Origin: Podaxis mareebaensis
Lineage: Eukaryota; Basidiomycota; Agaricomycetes; Agaricales; Agaricaceae
Direction: 5' to 3'
DNA: 64,000 nt
Assembly: GCA_018524725.1 (NCBI GenBank)
Contig: JAEUWP010000593.1
Span: forward strand, 1-64,000
Program-made: the position numbers and the translations under genes
Notes under the pieces: generated by a model
Seen by the model: the letters and a program-made list of their open reading frames with translations, nothing else
Database searches by the model: none
Told to the model about the DNA's origin: nothing
Shown here: positions 1 through 12,187 of the stretch, piece by piece
Numbering within the stretch: position 1 is the stretch's first letter
Layout of the letters: each line of letters starts with the position of its first letter

Positions 1-2141
1 AGTCCCTTCATGGCGAAGTCGGCACAGAGACTTGTCACAAATGACAATAGGTCTCTGAATCGGTGACTTCCACCGTACGGCTCCAAGCTCTTTTCTGTGG
101 GGAGCTTGTTCAACGAAGGTTTATAACCTTCGGGATATTCGATTGGTTGTGCGAGGTATTGGTCGATCGTTCTATGTAGACGATCATACATCAGATTATT
201 GTAGCTCTGGACGGATTGTACGATCCCCGGAGTTACGGACTCGTCGCGTGCTTCTCTAACTAGGGAGTAATGACGAGTCCCTCGATTTGGTGTTGGGAGT
301 CGTGAGGTGTTACGCACCTCTCGTTCCTCCTCTTCTTCATCCTCTTCTTCTTCCTCTCTTACCGGAGGGAGGTTTCGTAGAGGGTTTAGGTGGCGTAGCG
401 GGGGCAAGCTTTGTCCCTGTGATGGTGGTAGTACTGGTTGTTGGGGTGGGGAGGCCACCCTAACCGTTTTGCGGGGGTCCGATGTTCGAGGCATCTTAAG
501 GGGGCCTCCGAAGAATACACGAGTAGCGAGTTTTTGCTCCTCGTGTTCCAACATGGTCGCTTCAATGGGTATATGTCCGTTGAACCTGACGTACTGGTCG
601 TCTATCATAGATGACCCACGAGTGCGGATATCTTCGTTATGCATTCATTGTAGAGCGATACAGTCGCTCCATTTGTTGGCATGAGGGGTTCGTTTAGCCG
701 TGGGTAGTGTGAATGGCGTGCTCGACGCTTGGATTGTATTAGCGTTCACCCGAACGCTAGTAGCTGAGAGCTGTTCGGCTTTGACATTTGATGTTGAAGC
801 CACTGGAGATTTACCGCCGACCAATGGTTCGGCTGTTGGCGGGGGTGGAGCGGTTTGTTTTATCGTTCCTGAGTTCGGTTTAGCAAGATTTGTTGCAAGG
901 TAGTTGCTACCTTGCATCATCGTCCTCGGCGATGGTGCACCCATTAGTCCTTTCCCCTTAGGAGAGGGGATAGGGGGTAGTCGTGGTGACCATCGTGAGT
1001 TTGAGATGGTAATCTGACTTTGGTGGTCAGGCTGCATTAACAGCGAGGGTGGTTGTATTTGCGATGCCCCACCAGTTGGGGCATAGCATTGTTGATGGTT
1101 CGTGAAGGTGTCGTTTCCCAGGACAGTTTCGCCGTCCGTGACAGTGGACTCTTCGATAGTAAAGTGGGCAGCTCTAAGGCCGTACCCATGTGCGTGTCGT
1201 CGTTGTGCGCTAAGGCGTTCATTGTACGCCTGGTCCATCTCCCCAGGTTGCTGGGGCGCATGCAAGTGCACCACGGCTTGGGCGGTGTTCGATAGAGCGG
1301 TGGGTGACGGTGGTGCAATGCGAAGTTGTGGTTGAGGCGTTGCTGGCGGTCCATCGTTATTGTGTTGACGATGGTGCTCGTGTACTGGGTGTTGTTCAGC
1401 CCTCTCGATTGCTTCATTAATTTTGGCGTTGAGGGGATCATAGGTGATCCCATCATTAGTGGAGTCGAGGACGTGCTCGAGGTACTGTTGAGTGGGTTGT
1501 ATTTTATATACACTATGCATGGGCGTAAGGTCAGTTCGTTTGACCTTCGTGGCCTGGGCCTTTTGGTAGGCCATGCAGAGCTTTGTCAAAGCTCTGATGT
1601 AGGTGGTGCGGAATTGGTTGGAGCCGACTTCTATTGGCGAGTCGGTTTCCCGGTATGACTCCGCTACGATCGTTTCAGCGTATAACAGCATTTGGTGTTG
1701 GCGTTGGTGTTTAATAACGCCATAGTCTGTGAATACGGAGTTGACTTGGTCTTCTAAGGAGACCACATCGTTGAGAGCAGGGGGCGAGAATTCCGGCGTC
1801 GATAGTTCAGAGTGTGAACCATCGGATCAGTGTGTTGTGCTGGGCGACACGGGTCGCACTGCGAGGGGGTGTCTCGTTTCAAGTTCGGGGAAGAGAGGGA
1901 GCTCCTCTGGAGCTTCCTTGCCGGTAGTGGACAAGTCGTGATTTGACGCGTCCGTTGGAGGGATGGTGATGGGAATTGGTGACGTCGGGTCGTTGTGTGG
2001 TGAGGGGATGGATGGGGGATGGGGCGTAGGTGGGGTGTGTGCGTCTTGTGTGCTCGCGTCGCGCGTCGTCGTGTCGAATTGCGGTTGTGTGTCTTCGGAC
2101 ACGTCGTAGTGTCCAGGGGGGTGGTTGTACTGTGAGGTCAT
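1..2141 (-). pseudogene. gag-like ORF of LTR element copy 1 (decayed)
   Basis: The reading frame starts near 2,141 and runs leftwards. The clearest open block is 1,766-645 (373 codons). The N-terminal part is Pro/Ser/Thr-rich; the central part contains a motif RTTYIRALTKLCMAYQKAQ. Near the left edge, reading through stops, the translation shows LEPYGGSHRFRDL, typical of basidiomycete gypsy gag. In-frame TGA stops at about 1,829 and 643 replace what copy 2 or context suggests were sense codons, consistent with CGA-to-TGA change. Domain boundaries cannot be set by eye; the assignment is by style and by the matching second copy. Confidence 0.6.
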
Positions 2142-2247
2142 TTGTGTGAGTGGTGACGAGAGGTTTTTGCTTTAGGCTTTTAAGCGCAATAATTGCATTT
2201 AATGGATTCACTTAGTACGTGCCCAAGTGCGGGGTACAGTAAAAAAG

Positions 2248-2516
2248 TGTAAACCCGTTGGGTTTACTTAGAGCGTATGACCTTATGTTCACACCGAAGT
2301 ACTGTAAGCCCGATGTATTGGGTGTACTAATGGTATGGTATAAGGTCAGCTGTCCTAATGACAGCTGACAACAAGATTTATAAGGAGTGCATTTTGATGG
2401 ATTGAGTAATCCATCAAGGTCGAAGACAAACAATAAAACGAATGATTAATTATTAATGAGCGACTTAAATAATCCTGAACAATTGAAGACACGACTGTAA
2501 GGGCCCAGCCCTTACA
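2248..2516 (-). repeat. Long terminal repeat of copy 1
   Basis: Read on the minus strand it begins TGTAAGGGC and ends GGGTTTACA, the TG...CA form of LTRs. It matches, with divergence, the plus-strand repeat at 12,188-12,449: both share the early TGTAAGGG/CCCTTA stem, a 'gatgga..atccatca' hairpin, and 'gacagctgaccttatacca'. The first bases form a short palindrome, so the outer border may be off by a few bases. A 3' stub of the same repeat is at 16,998-17,017. Confidence 0.75.
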
Positions 2517-2556
2517 ACTTACAAAGGGGATACTAGTACTACTGACTACAAAAACA

Positions 2557-3531
2557 GTGACTTTCGAAGACATAGCCACCTTGCTGACAAAGCACTTCTA
2601 TCCACGCTATGGAATTCCCACCTCAATCATAGCAGATCGAGATCCAAGATGGGCAGGGAAAGCTGCTAAAGCATTTTATTCCACCCTAGGAATCAATTTA
2701 CGACTATCCACCGCCTATCATCCTCAGTCAGATGGAGTGACAGAACGATCACACCAAGAACTTGAAGTATACCTATCGAAGTATTGCTACAAAGATCCCA
2801 AGTCATGGGCCGATAAACTGTCACACTTCGAATACAAGTATAACTCAACCATGCATGCCGGAAACGAGAAGACACCATTTGAGCTTCTCTACAGATACAT
2901 TCCCCCTCCTATTCCTGAACTCCTCATCCGAACCAATGCCCCTGCATCGAACGAACGACTATTTGATATAGATCAATCCTGACACAATGCCACAGAAGTC
3001 ATGAAGGGAAACACTAAACGAATGATTGCCCGAAGAACGCCTCGAACTGAGACGTATGAAAAAGGTGACAAAGTTTGGCTAGATGCTAGAAACCTCCCAT
3101 TGCAGGAACAGAAAGCGAAGATTCGTCCCCGAAGATATGGCCCCTTTACCATCAAGAAACGAAAAGGACCACTTGCATACGAACTCACCCTACCTACCGC
3201 ATGGAAGCTTCACCCCACATTCCACGTCTCTCTCTTGAAACGATACAAGAAGACTGACCAGAATATCTCTGAACCCGAGCCTTCTCAGCCAGAGTTAATA
3301 GACGGAGAAGAAGAGTACGAAATTGAATCTATTCTTAACCACAGAATTCACCGAAGCCGAACTGCCTATCTCATCCACTGGAAAGGTTATCTGAATTCGG
3401 ACAACACCTGGGAAGACGAAGAAAACCTGACAAGAAATGCTTCAAAGATTTTAGTAGAGTATAAGAAGAGACATTTCCTTCCCCCGTTCCAAAAGCTCAC
3501 CACTTCCAAACCCACTCATGTCAAACACTAG
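2557..3531 (+). pseudogene. Ty3/gypsy integrase C-terminal half plus chromodomain (5'-truncated)
   Basis: The translation contains the second catalytic-core block (IIADRDPRW, then YHPQSDGVTE with the catalytic Glu), a GPFTIKKRKG-type C-terminal DNA-binding module, 'HPTFHVSLLKRY', and a chromodomain (YEIESILNHR...YLIHWKGYLNSDNTWEDEENL). It would cut and join element cDNA to host chromatin. The frame is open except for one TGA at 2,980-2,982, where the frame context suggests Arg (CGA). Reverse transcriptase and RNase H are missing; the 5' end stops just after the LTR of the neighbouring minus-strand element. The stop codon overlaps the ATG of the next ORF. Confidence 0.85.
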
Positions 3532-5155
3532 TTCCTTCTCTGTCAATGATTATGCTGCCATTGAGCCAGCAACGTCCAGACCGGAAAGCTTCACAGAGCT
3601 CCTCCATGGAGACTCTCTGACCAGAGGATCTGACAGCAACTATGTTGCAATGTCTCCCTTGGACCACCTCGAGTTCGCTACTATCCAGAGCGAACCATCC
3701 CCAATCACTAGTACCAACCTGTTCCATCAACATTCATTTGTTCATCCAGCATCTACAACACCTACCTCTGATCCACCACATGCCAGTCTTCCAAACCGCA
3801 CAACAACTGTTCTGGAAGATGAAAACTATCAGAATTTCCTTCGACAAGCCCTTGCCACCACTCCCCAAAGGAACCCAGATTGTCATCCATTGGGACAACA
3901 CCATCGAGTGCTGGACCCACAAACATCTGGAAATCTGACCGATCTCCCCCATCCATATAACCCCTCGAGTAATATCTACCAGACTGCTACCTCCCTCACC
4001 CAGGCCACTGGTTATCCAAGCACAGCTGATGTACTCACAAACCTGAGAAACTGGAACCCACCAGCTCCAGAACCAGGAGACGAGTTATGGTTTAATTTCC
4101 GAGATGCAGCTACTAGAGCAACACGACCTCTCTACAACATCGCCTTGCAGTATCAAACCCAACATCAGGTCCAGTACATGAAGAACCTCATCAGACAGGC
4201 ATGTACCTTCCTCACTGCCGCCTCAACTGCAGAGACCCCCGCCTTTGTTGCCTCACTCCATCAACAGTATGGAAGCAAGCATGCCACGGCACACTCTTCC
4301 TCCTCGAACCCCTCCTCCTCCACTCATGCCCAATGCGCAGAGATGGATCGAGTATCTCAGTCTCGAGAGTCCAGTGCAACAGATACTGGAAGCCAAACAT
4401 GAGTTACACCAGAGAACTATCCCTGGCAGTACCAACGAGATCGAGGAATCCTTGTTGCTGAGGGAAGAGCCTATTCCCATCGAGCATGCACTGACCCATT
4501 TGTCCCAGAGACCTTTCAGTCTCGAGCTAAGGCTTCAGTTGAACAGAAGCCTGACATCACCACCTACCCGAACTTACCGACCCTCATAAACGTCTTGACT
4601 CTGCAAGGAGAACTGAATCCCCTCTCCAAATACCCCAATTGGGAGCACCACATTCAACGACGAACTCTTCCTCTCACTGTCGCGAAACTTCTTCCTCCCA
4701 ATCTTCTCAGAGTATATGCACAGGGCTGCTGGCTTTGTTTAGGAGTAGGACATATCGCTTCCGACTGTCCTAACCACATGTGCTGATTCTGTCAAGGACG
4801 AAATCACCACTCTTGGCAGTGCATTCAATGTCCTCAGACTCCTGTCATTCCGTCTCATTACCAATCTCCTGTTAACGGCCCTACATATGAAGAAGCCAAG
4901 AAGCGTGTCTGGTTCCTCACCAATGCCCTGACTCTCGGCCAAAGAGGATGACAGAATATGTTATACGAAGATGCCTTCACTCTCATCCCTCGACCTATCC
5001 CTCACAATCATGGAGCTTTAGAGAATACCACCACTGAGTATACTTTTAATCCTATCATGAAGCAGACTGAAGGACGACACATCACTATTAACAATGTCCC
5101 TATCCAAAATCAGTCTAAACAATGCCTCGCTGAGATCAACACTTGTTATAGGTAG
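3518..5155 (+). pseudogene. Zinc-knuckle (gag-like) ORF downstream of gypsy integrase
   Basis: This ORF begins at the ATG at 3,518, overlapping the last codons of the integrase ORF (stop 3,529-3,531). About 295 codons are open. The coding pattern then changes frame near 4,300 and again near 4,400, and continues in the frame of 4,595 as NVLTLQGELNPLSKYPNWEHH. A CCHC knuckle CWLCLGVGHIASDC is followed by a second Cys/His cluster (FCQGRNHHSWQC) after a TGA at 4,784-4,786. Another TGA lies near 4,949. Both stops sit where CGA would restore Arg. It is nucleocapsid-like, but lies after pol rather than before it. The tail to 5,155 encodes LYEDAFTLIPRPIPH. It is decayed and non-functional as read. 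Confidence 0.6.
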
Positions 5156-5761
5156 ATCGATCTGGAGTTCAATTATACAAAGGGGATGATGTTACACTCC
5201 TCTCGCTCCTGCCACCATCTATGCCTCTTTCACATTCCCACCTCATTGTCCATCTACTGTCTTTCCGCCTCTCGACTCCAAGTGTCCACCTTGACCTGCC
5301 TTCCATTGCAACCTTGGTCCCACCTCGGATCTTCCGAAGGAGCACTATGTTTAGCACTCGGGCTCAGTGATATGTCGTGTAATAATAGCTTGCCTTCTGT
5401 AGATCTCATCTTACCTTGGGCTCAGTCTTCTATACTTAGAGCACTGAAGTAGTTATGAAGATTCTCCTTTAGGACATGTAAGATAGTAATTGCCCTAGTA
5501 TTTAGATAGCTTGTAAAGTAAGTAGAACTTAGCTTTACGATCATTTGTACATAGTGTGAGAATAGCGAGGACTGTCTTCCACTTTATCTTCTTGCTGTGT
5601 GAGAGCTCTACCTGCCTTGACAGGATAACTGGCATAACAGCTAAACCTACAGAGTAGCCTGCAACCTTACAAGTCATATCTCTCCCTAGGCAGTCCCTGT
5701 GAGATTTCCAGCCAGCCTCTAGTTCTCCCCAGAGAACAGACGGGCATTCTGCTTCAGGAAC
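5156..5761. other. Element 3' tail, no gene seen
   Basis: No coding region is recognised here. The plus-strand pattern of the preceding retroelement fades by about 5,450. CpG density drops sharply to the right of about 5,700. Confidence 0.5.
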
Positions 5762-7440
5762 TTAATAGTGCTGGGGTGTCTTAGGACAGTATCTCTCTGC
5801 ACTGAGACGACGTGTAGAAACCATCTCTACATAACACACCTGAACAGTTGAGGCACCAGGGGGAATGAGGGCAGGGTTCACCTGCTGGAGTGGGGGAGAT
5901 GGGGGGAGTTGCCTTGGGGTTACCCTTGCAGCACCCAGCCATGGAGCAGTGAGAAGTCTCAGAATGAGGCCCCCCACAGAGAGGACACCTGGGTGCATGC
6001 ACACAACAGGCATCAGAAGGATGACCCCAGTGCCAGCAGCACTGACACTGAGGTGTGCTAGTGTGGGTGTGAGCTCCTTTGATGAGACAGGAAGCACCAT
6101 TAATCATGATGTGCCTGTTGATGAGAGAGGCAGTGAGGGTGCCATGTTGAGAGTCGACCAAGTCAATCCACACAGTGGTGGTATCAGACTTGGCAGAATT
6201 GTGAACAACACACAGATGATGCATGTCAGAGGAGGGGAAGGAGGGGGAGGCAGAAGCCTCGGTCTTGACTTGATCAGCCAAGAGAGTGAATCTGTTGGCT
6301 GAGAAGGGGACGTCCACAATCTTGATGAAAGATTGGGACATGGGGAGGGTGATGGAAGCACTCTTGAGCGCAGTGGGGAGGCAGGCAGAGAGGGTGTCGA
6401 GGTCTACCTGGGAAGGGACACCACCAGTGGAGAAGGTGATGACACCAGAGTGAAAGTGGCCAGAGTCAACAGTAAGCGCTGACTTGGCCTGAGTGAGTGC
6501 TTGATTAAAGCACATGACGAGGGATTGGAGGAAGACACAAGCACTAGCTAGGTTGCTAGCACTGGTGCTCAAGAAGAACTGATGCCAGGAAGGACCCCAG
6601 GTCACATAATAAGGCTTATGCCTTGTGGAAGGGTTGGGTCCAGAAGGACTGGTCTTGATGTCATGTGAGGGAGGGCTGGGCCTGTCACATGGAGGCTGAG
6701 GGGCTCATGAGGGAGGTTTAGGCTGTCACATGAAGCATGAGTCACAGGGTGGGGCCAGGGAGGTGCTGGAGCCTGGGTGAAGGGCTGGGAGGCAGGTGCT
6801 GGTTGAGTATCTGCCATTGCTGAGTCAGCTGTTCCATGGAACAGTATGTGTTGGGCACATGGTTTGCAAGCCTCAATGAGCAGTGCAGTGATGCTGTCTG
6901 CAGGGGGGGTAGTGTGCCAGGCAGAAGGGGGAGTGTAGTTGGTGAATAAATTCTTGGACTCCAGTACTGAGATGAAGTCACACAGGGCAGTGAAGAGGCA
7001 GGGGTCAGGGGAGAGTTGATGTTCAGCCTCATTAAAAGCATGGGTCATTATCATGATGGCACCTGAAGGGGTATCCTCATCATCCTCGTTGACCTTGTTG
7101 GGGGTGGAGTCAGAGGGGAGGGTAGTAGGAGCAGCTTTAGGAGTTCTCTGCTCAAAGGGAGGGGAGACAGGGAGATCGAGCTCCATGTCAGAAGAAGACC
7201 TGCTCTGGAGATGCCTAGTAGCATGCCTGAGTGGTGAAGAGGAGGGGAATCCAGCTTCAAATAAATCTCTGCCTGAGATATGAGAGGGAGTTTGTTGGCT
7301 GCTTGAGTTTGACCAAGAGGGAGGGTTTGAGGATGCAGGTTCTTCAAACACTGGTTGCAGGGGCTTGTATGATAAGTCTGACCAGCTGGAAGTAGTTGGG
7401 CGTTGCTGCTGAGGGGTCTCAGGGACCTCAGATAAGTCAA
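5762..7440 (-). pseudogene. LINE-type ORF1 with zinc knuckles (degenerate)
   Basis: The minus-strand coding pattern runs from about 7,440 to 5,762. It is open as two blocks (7,351-6,602 and 6,605-5,781) joined by a frame change near 6,603. The N-terminal half is low-complexity Pro/Ser/Thr. The C-terminal half has a nucleic-acid-binding style core and Cys/His clusters (CQCCWHWGHPSDAC, then CPLCGGPHSETSHC) of the kind found in ORF1 of fungal LINEs of the Tad/jockey type. No endonuclease or reverse transcriptase follows. CpG is nearly absent. A retroviral-type gag is a weaker alternative, because no LTR flanks it. Confidence 0.6.
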
Positions 7441-8099
7441 GGGGTTTGAATTTGTTCTTTCATTTGCCCATAGTACTACAAATAACTGACTACAGAGGGA
7501 GATGGTGGTGGTTACTGGAAAAGGAAGGTGGGTGCAGTTGGTGGTGGTGGGTAGTGGAATGGCATTGCCAACAGTTGTAGGTATGTTGGCAGTGGAAGGG
7601 GGTAGTATGCAGGGTTTCAGTAATCCTGTGGGTAAGGATTGAATTGGGGGTGGCTGAATTGTTGATTCAGCTACTGTTCAAATTGTGGTTGTGAAGGCAT
7701 TGATGTTGGTATCATCAACAATAGTGCACAATGAGGATCCTGAAGCCCTTGTTGGTGTTTAGATTGGCTCATGGATGTTGGGATGGGGTCTGAGGTCATA
7801 TCCATCAGCTCCCTCCTCCCAGGACCTGTCAAGGGTCATTGAAATGCAGATGTTGGTGTGGAGCCACTTGTGCTGCTCTGCTGAGGCATAGTGGTTGGTA
7901 GTTGTTGTGGTTGCTGTGGCTGTTGGGGGTTCATGGTAGTGGTTGGAGAAAGAGAAAAGGTGACCTGCAGAGGTTGCTGTTGGTAATATATTGTAAGATT
8001 CTCAGGGTCAAAGTTAATCTCTTTGACCTGCAGAGGTTGCTATTGGTAATATATTGTAAGATTCTCAGGGTCAAAGTTAATCTCTTTGACCTGATTTAT
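7441..8099. other. CpG-poor transposon filler
   Basis: Gln/Pro-rich reading is possible on the minus strand but is broken by stops. A 63-bp tandem duplication lies within it. The motif at 7,502-7,530 (gatggtggtggttactgg...) recurs at about 15,026, next to another element junction. Confidence 0.5.
7961..8094. repeat. 63-bp tandem duplication
   Basis: The unit starting 'tgacctgcagaggttgct' at 7,961 repeats at 8,024 with one visible difference (gctgttgg versus gctattgg). A third partial start follows at about 8,087. It lies in the decayed gypsy 3' region. Confidence 0.85.
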
Positions 8100-8919
8100 G
8101 CCTACTATTTCTGGTAGGCTGTAATCAGAGTCAAAGGTGCTGGACCTTCAACACCCCTGGCAGCTCCAGATACCTATCCAACACTGTGAGTTCACAGTGT
8201 TGTAGGGGTTCCCAAGTGGTGTCACCCATACTCCACTGAACCTAGAATTTGATCCTGCCATCATCATTGAACCTGAAATCATACAGCTTAGGCTGTGATT
8301 GCTCCAGAAATAATGCATCATCTGAGGCATGGTATGGTCTCAGGAGGTTTACATGGAATACTGGGTGAATCTTCCAGTGTATTAATGCAGGAGGTAATTC
8401 CAATGTATAATTGGAAGTCTCTGGCTTTGATTCTAGGACTCTGTAGGGTCTTATAAACTTTGGACAGAGCTTTCAAGCTCTATCTTTTGGTAACACAAGA
8501 TTCTGTGTGGAAAGGTAGACTAAGTCTCCTTTCTCAATGTGAGGTTCTGGTCCTCACCTCTTGTTTGCATTGTGGGTTTGGAAAACCTATGATTCTATAA
8601 TTGCATCATGTGCTGCTGCTAAATTTAGCAAAGCTGCCTCTGCAAAGGTTTTTATCCCTTTGTGGACAGTTTCAGCATTATGGCCATCTCAGATCATGGA
8701 CAGCATATATCCATAATTCAGCTCAAAAGGAGTGTATTTCATGGTTGATGAAATGCTCAAGTTGATTGCAAACTCTGTTAGTGGTGCCTTATTGATCCAG
8801 TTAGTTTGGTCATAGTGCACTGTTGCACAGATTATCTGTCCAATACTGTGATTCATTCACTCAGTCTGACCATCTGTCTGTGGGTGGAAGGATGTTGACA
8901 TTAGGAGCTTGGCTCCTAG
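8100..8919 (-). pseudogene. Ty3/gypsy integrase and chromodomain, decayed, left part of a split copy
   Basis: Minus-strand translation gives SFHPQTDGQTE followed by a stop then MNHSIGQ, then a 'PFELNYGY' block, 'KGDLVYLSTQNL', 'HPVFHVNLLRPYH', and a chromodomain-like VQWSMGDTTWEPLQHC. Several TGA/TAG codons interrupt it, most at positions where CGA or CAG/CGG would fit. The right end stops at 8,919, where the inverted-repeat element begins; the upstream continuation is found beyond 12,132. Confidence 0.8.
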
Positions 8920-8922
8920 TAA

Positions 8923-11900
8923 CTTGTGGAGACAAACCACCCTGTACAGACTAGAGGCCCTATACTGGACCTTGAAGGGGGGAGGCCAATGGATATATTG
9001 CCCAACCCAACATCAACACACAATGGGCAGCAACTGGCTGCCCATCAAGCACTACTAACCAGTCTTGTAGGTATGATACCCCAAGGCCTCAACCAACTGG
9101 ATCCATTGCATTTACATGTGATGCCTCCACCACCTCAACAATTCATACAAGGATACCCATATCCTCCATACTACCCTCCACTACTACACATGTATGGTTT
9201 CCCACAACTGTATGGACCATACCCTCCTCCTCTGACACCATACCCACTATTTCAACACCAACAACCTGTGCCATTCACCCAGCAGCCATTTGCACTGAAC
9301 CCACAAACAGCAACCATTCCCCAACAACCCTAATAGCAGACCCAAGATCAGCCCATCTCCACACAGAAACCAACCACAATGGTGCCCAATCCACCACTGG
9401 CACCTGAACCACAAAGGAGCAACACTACTCCTTCATCCAGATCCTCATCAGTGGTGCCAACCAGAGGAAGGAGCAAGACACTGAACCCCATGCTACCCTC
9501 ATCCTCTAAGGACAAGGGTAAACAGAATCCAACTGAACCAGCCCCACCCATGCTTTCCTTGAAAGCTTGAGGAAAGCAAAGGGCTGTAGATGTAGAGCTC
9601 AAGGACAATCTATATGTCCAAGAGCTGATGAACCAACTCAACAAGGCAGGTCTACCCATAGACCTGATATCCAAGCTGAGCACCAGCTCAAAACACACTG
9701 GTTGCAACACCATTATCAAGGAGCTTTTAACAAAGCTCTACAGTCTACAAGACTGTTTCATCAATGTTTGAAGGACAAAACAGCCTACTACAAAGGCAGG
9801 TATTGAACCTGCAATGACAATTAAGCAAAAAGTCAGACCATGAAGAACAGCCCACAAAACAATGTGTAATGTCTCAATCAATAATGTCATCTCAACAGGG
9901 GGTGCCAAGCACCCCACAAGACCCCACCACTCCAACACCATGCATGGGCAGCAAGGTAAAACCTTTACCTTACTAGCACCACCAACCATCACCACCACCA
10001 GCCACACTGTCATCATGTCAGCCACCACCACCCCTGGCTGACATTACATTACCCTACATTGAGGAAGTACCATCTGGGGACATTGATGTCCCCATGCATG
10101 AACCTTCAACAAGCACATCTTTAAGGTCAATAAAACTGACCTTGAGCAGTAGTGCACCATCAGAGTCCCTGTTTGAGGGACTCTCCTTTGGCCAACCTAT
10201 CCTGGTACATCCACCAGGAAATCTCCTACCAGAACCTGTAATCCACCTCCACCATGAGTTTGTCCAGTACAGCCCAGATGACCTGGAGGAATGGCTTTTG
10301 GGACTGGAATACTCAAGTGACAAAGACAACAATTCATCAAAGAATTGTCATAAGAAAAACAAGAAAAATCAAAAGGCACAATTGTCTGGAGACAATGATT
10401 GCACCAATGTCTCTGACCTCATTGGGTGAGGAGACAGGATTTCTGACCTCTGGGGACTTTGGGGTACTGACCCTGGTATCAGAGAACACAACAACTCCAT
10501 GCAAGGAATGCTGTCACACAACATCTATTACTGCCAGCAAATAAATACAGTATTTGTAGGCACAAATGCCTGGCTTGTCACCAATGCCAAACTCCAAGGC
10601 AGGGAGTTTGTGCACAGCAACAAGAAGGGCACAGTTCACCACATTACAGGTCAGGGTCTACTAATGACTCTGAGACAAGTCATATGACTATGGCAGTTCA
10701 TGAATAACTGCCATGTCAACATCTACAGCAGGTTCAAGGCATATTTCCTACTCCAAGAACTGCACAGCATCACAACTGCAACCTTGCCAGAGCATCACAA
10801 TGATGCTATGGAATTCATCTTGAACCTCAAGGGGTATGACCCCAACTTCCTGGTGCCTGGGATGCAATAGGAATATATGACTAGGCTCAAGCCCATTCTG
10901 CATGCTGTGCAAGACCACAGCACCAGAAATGTTCTCAAATGGAATGAGGGCAAAGGCCTCCTAATACTGACCAGCCCTCAGCTTTTCAATATTGACCTCT
11001 TAGGTCAATACCTCCTCATCCACAGAAACTCCAACACCCACAATGCCTTCAATGGCATTGCATTTGAACAGCAAAGACTTGTCCACCACTGTGGCATCTT
11101 CAGTTATGGCTTGGGCTGAGCACTGAGCCCATCCAATAAGAGTACATCATGGAAGTTCACAAGGTTATTTGCTATCCTTGTCACAACCCTGAACTTATGC
11201 CAGGAACTCATCACTAGGTATAACAGTCACACTCACCAAGAACATGCCTACTCCTTGCAAAACAGGCCTGTGTTCTCAATATGGTCCCTAGATATAACCT
11301 CCTACACTGCACACAACTTGAGCCTCAATGACATGGCTCATGTCTTTATTTATAATAGTATACCCACTTCTTGGGTAGACCATGCATATCTCTTCAGGTT
11401 GTGGTGGCTGAACCACACCTATCATGGTGATCAACTCCACCACAACTTGTATAATGAACATGACAATGACCAGGTGGAATACCTTAACTGGTACCATAAA
11501 CCACTGGCAATTCTGGAGTGGGATGGGTGGAGACATCCCACTGATGACAACCTCAATTGATTCTTGTACTTTGAGTACAAGAACACCTGACAAGAAAAAG
11601 GGGAGCACTTTGTTCCCTAAGGATGGTTACCAGCAGGGGCCTCACCCTTCTTTCAGCTCCTACAGAACTGTGATTACCCTCAGCACCTGCTGGAACTACC
11701 CCTAGCTCAACTGCAGTTGACCCATCCTCTTGTGCTAACTCTCAACAAGTCAGCACCTATGGTTCCCAATGAAACAGCTCTTGACATGGATGCCCACATG
11801 ATAGAGGCCAATGCCTCTGTATCCACACTCATCACTGCTGAATCTCACTCATCAGATGCAACCATGACCAAGGCCAATGCCTCTGCCCTTGCATCCAATC

Positions 11901-12129
11901 TCCCACCCATTGCTGTCCTGGCTGAGGCCAATGCCTCCACCTCCTCATCCCAAGACCTTGTCAGTGAATCCTTGTCAATTGCCTCTTCCCACTCATGTTC
12001 ATGCTCATCACCTTCATGATCAAGTTGACTCCATCCCTGCATCCCCTACAAGGTGACCTATCACCTCATTTAAATCTCACTACTGGCTGGGCACTATATG
12101 TATCCCTGTCTTCCACTTGTCTCCACAAG
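8923..12129. mobile_element. 3.2-kb TIR element inserted in the gypsy integrase (TAA target duplication)
   Basis: Perfect 13-bp terminal inverted repeats (CTTGTGGAGACAA at 8,923-8,935; its reverse complement at 12,117-12,129) are flanked by TAA on both sides (8,920-8,922 and 12,130-12,132). Joining the flanks through a single TAA puts the minus-strand integrase back into one frame across the junction, upstream of its SFHPQTDG motif. A 3-bp TAA site fits PIF/Harbinger-like elements by known family habit, but no transposase is recognised inside. The interior has broken plus-strand ORFs, including a Pro/Tyr-rich one. CpG is almost absent. Confidence 0.75.
8926..11560 (+). pseudogene. Broken ORFs inside the TIR element (function unknown)
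   Basis: The longest open pieces are 8,926-9,333 (Pro/Tyr/Gln-rich), 9,379-9,570, 10,094-10,429, 10,877-11,119 (contains WNEGKGLLILTSPQLFN) and 11,255-11,560. Together they give a discontinuous plus-strand coding pattern with many TGA/TAG stops. I do not recognise a transposase catalytic motif. The pieces could be a dead transposase or captured sequence. Confidence 0.35.
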
Positions 12130-12187
12130 TAACCTCATTACTTGTGTTCTGAATCTCTTGACTATACCTTATGGTCTCAACAGGGGG

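Larger units (their letters stand above)
1..2516 (-). mobile_element. LTR retrotransposon copy 1 (gypsy-like), 5' part, cut by the window edge
   Basis: Minus-strand element. A terminal repeat at about 2,248-2,516 is followed leftwards by a gag-type open region that runs off position 1. A diverged second copy of the same segment lies at about 15,000-17,017, which fixes the orientation and extent. Base composition is ordinary and CpG dinucleotides are frequent, unlike the second copy. The right border abuts a plus-strand gypsy integrase that lacks its 5' part, so this element probably inserted into, or recombined with, that older element. Gypsy assignment rests on the gag sequence style and on its neighbours; no reverse transcriptase is inside the window. 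Confidence 0.75.
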
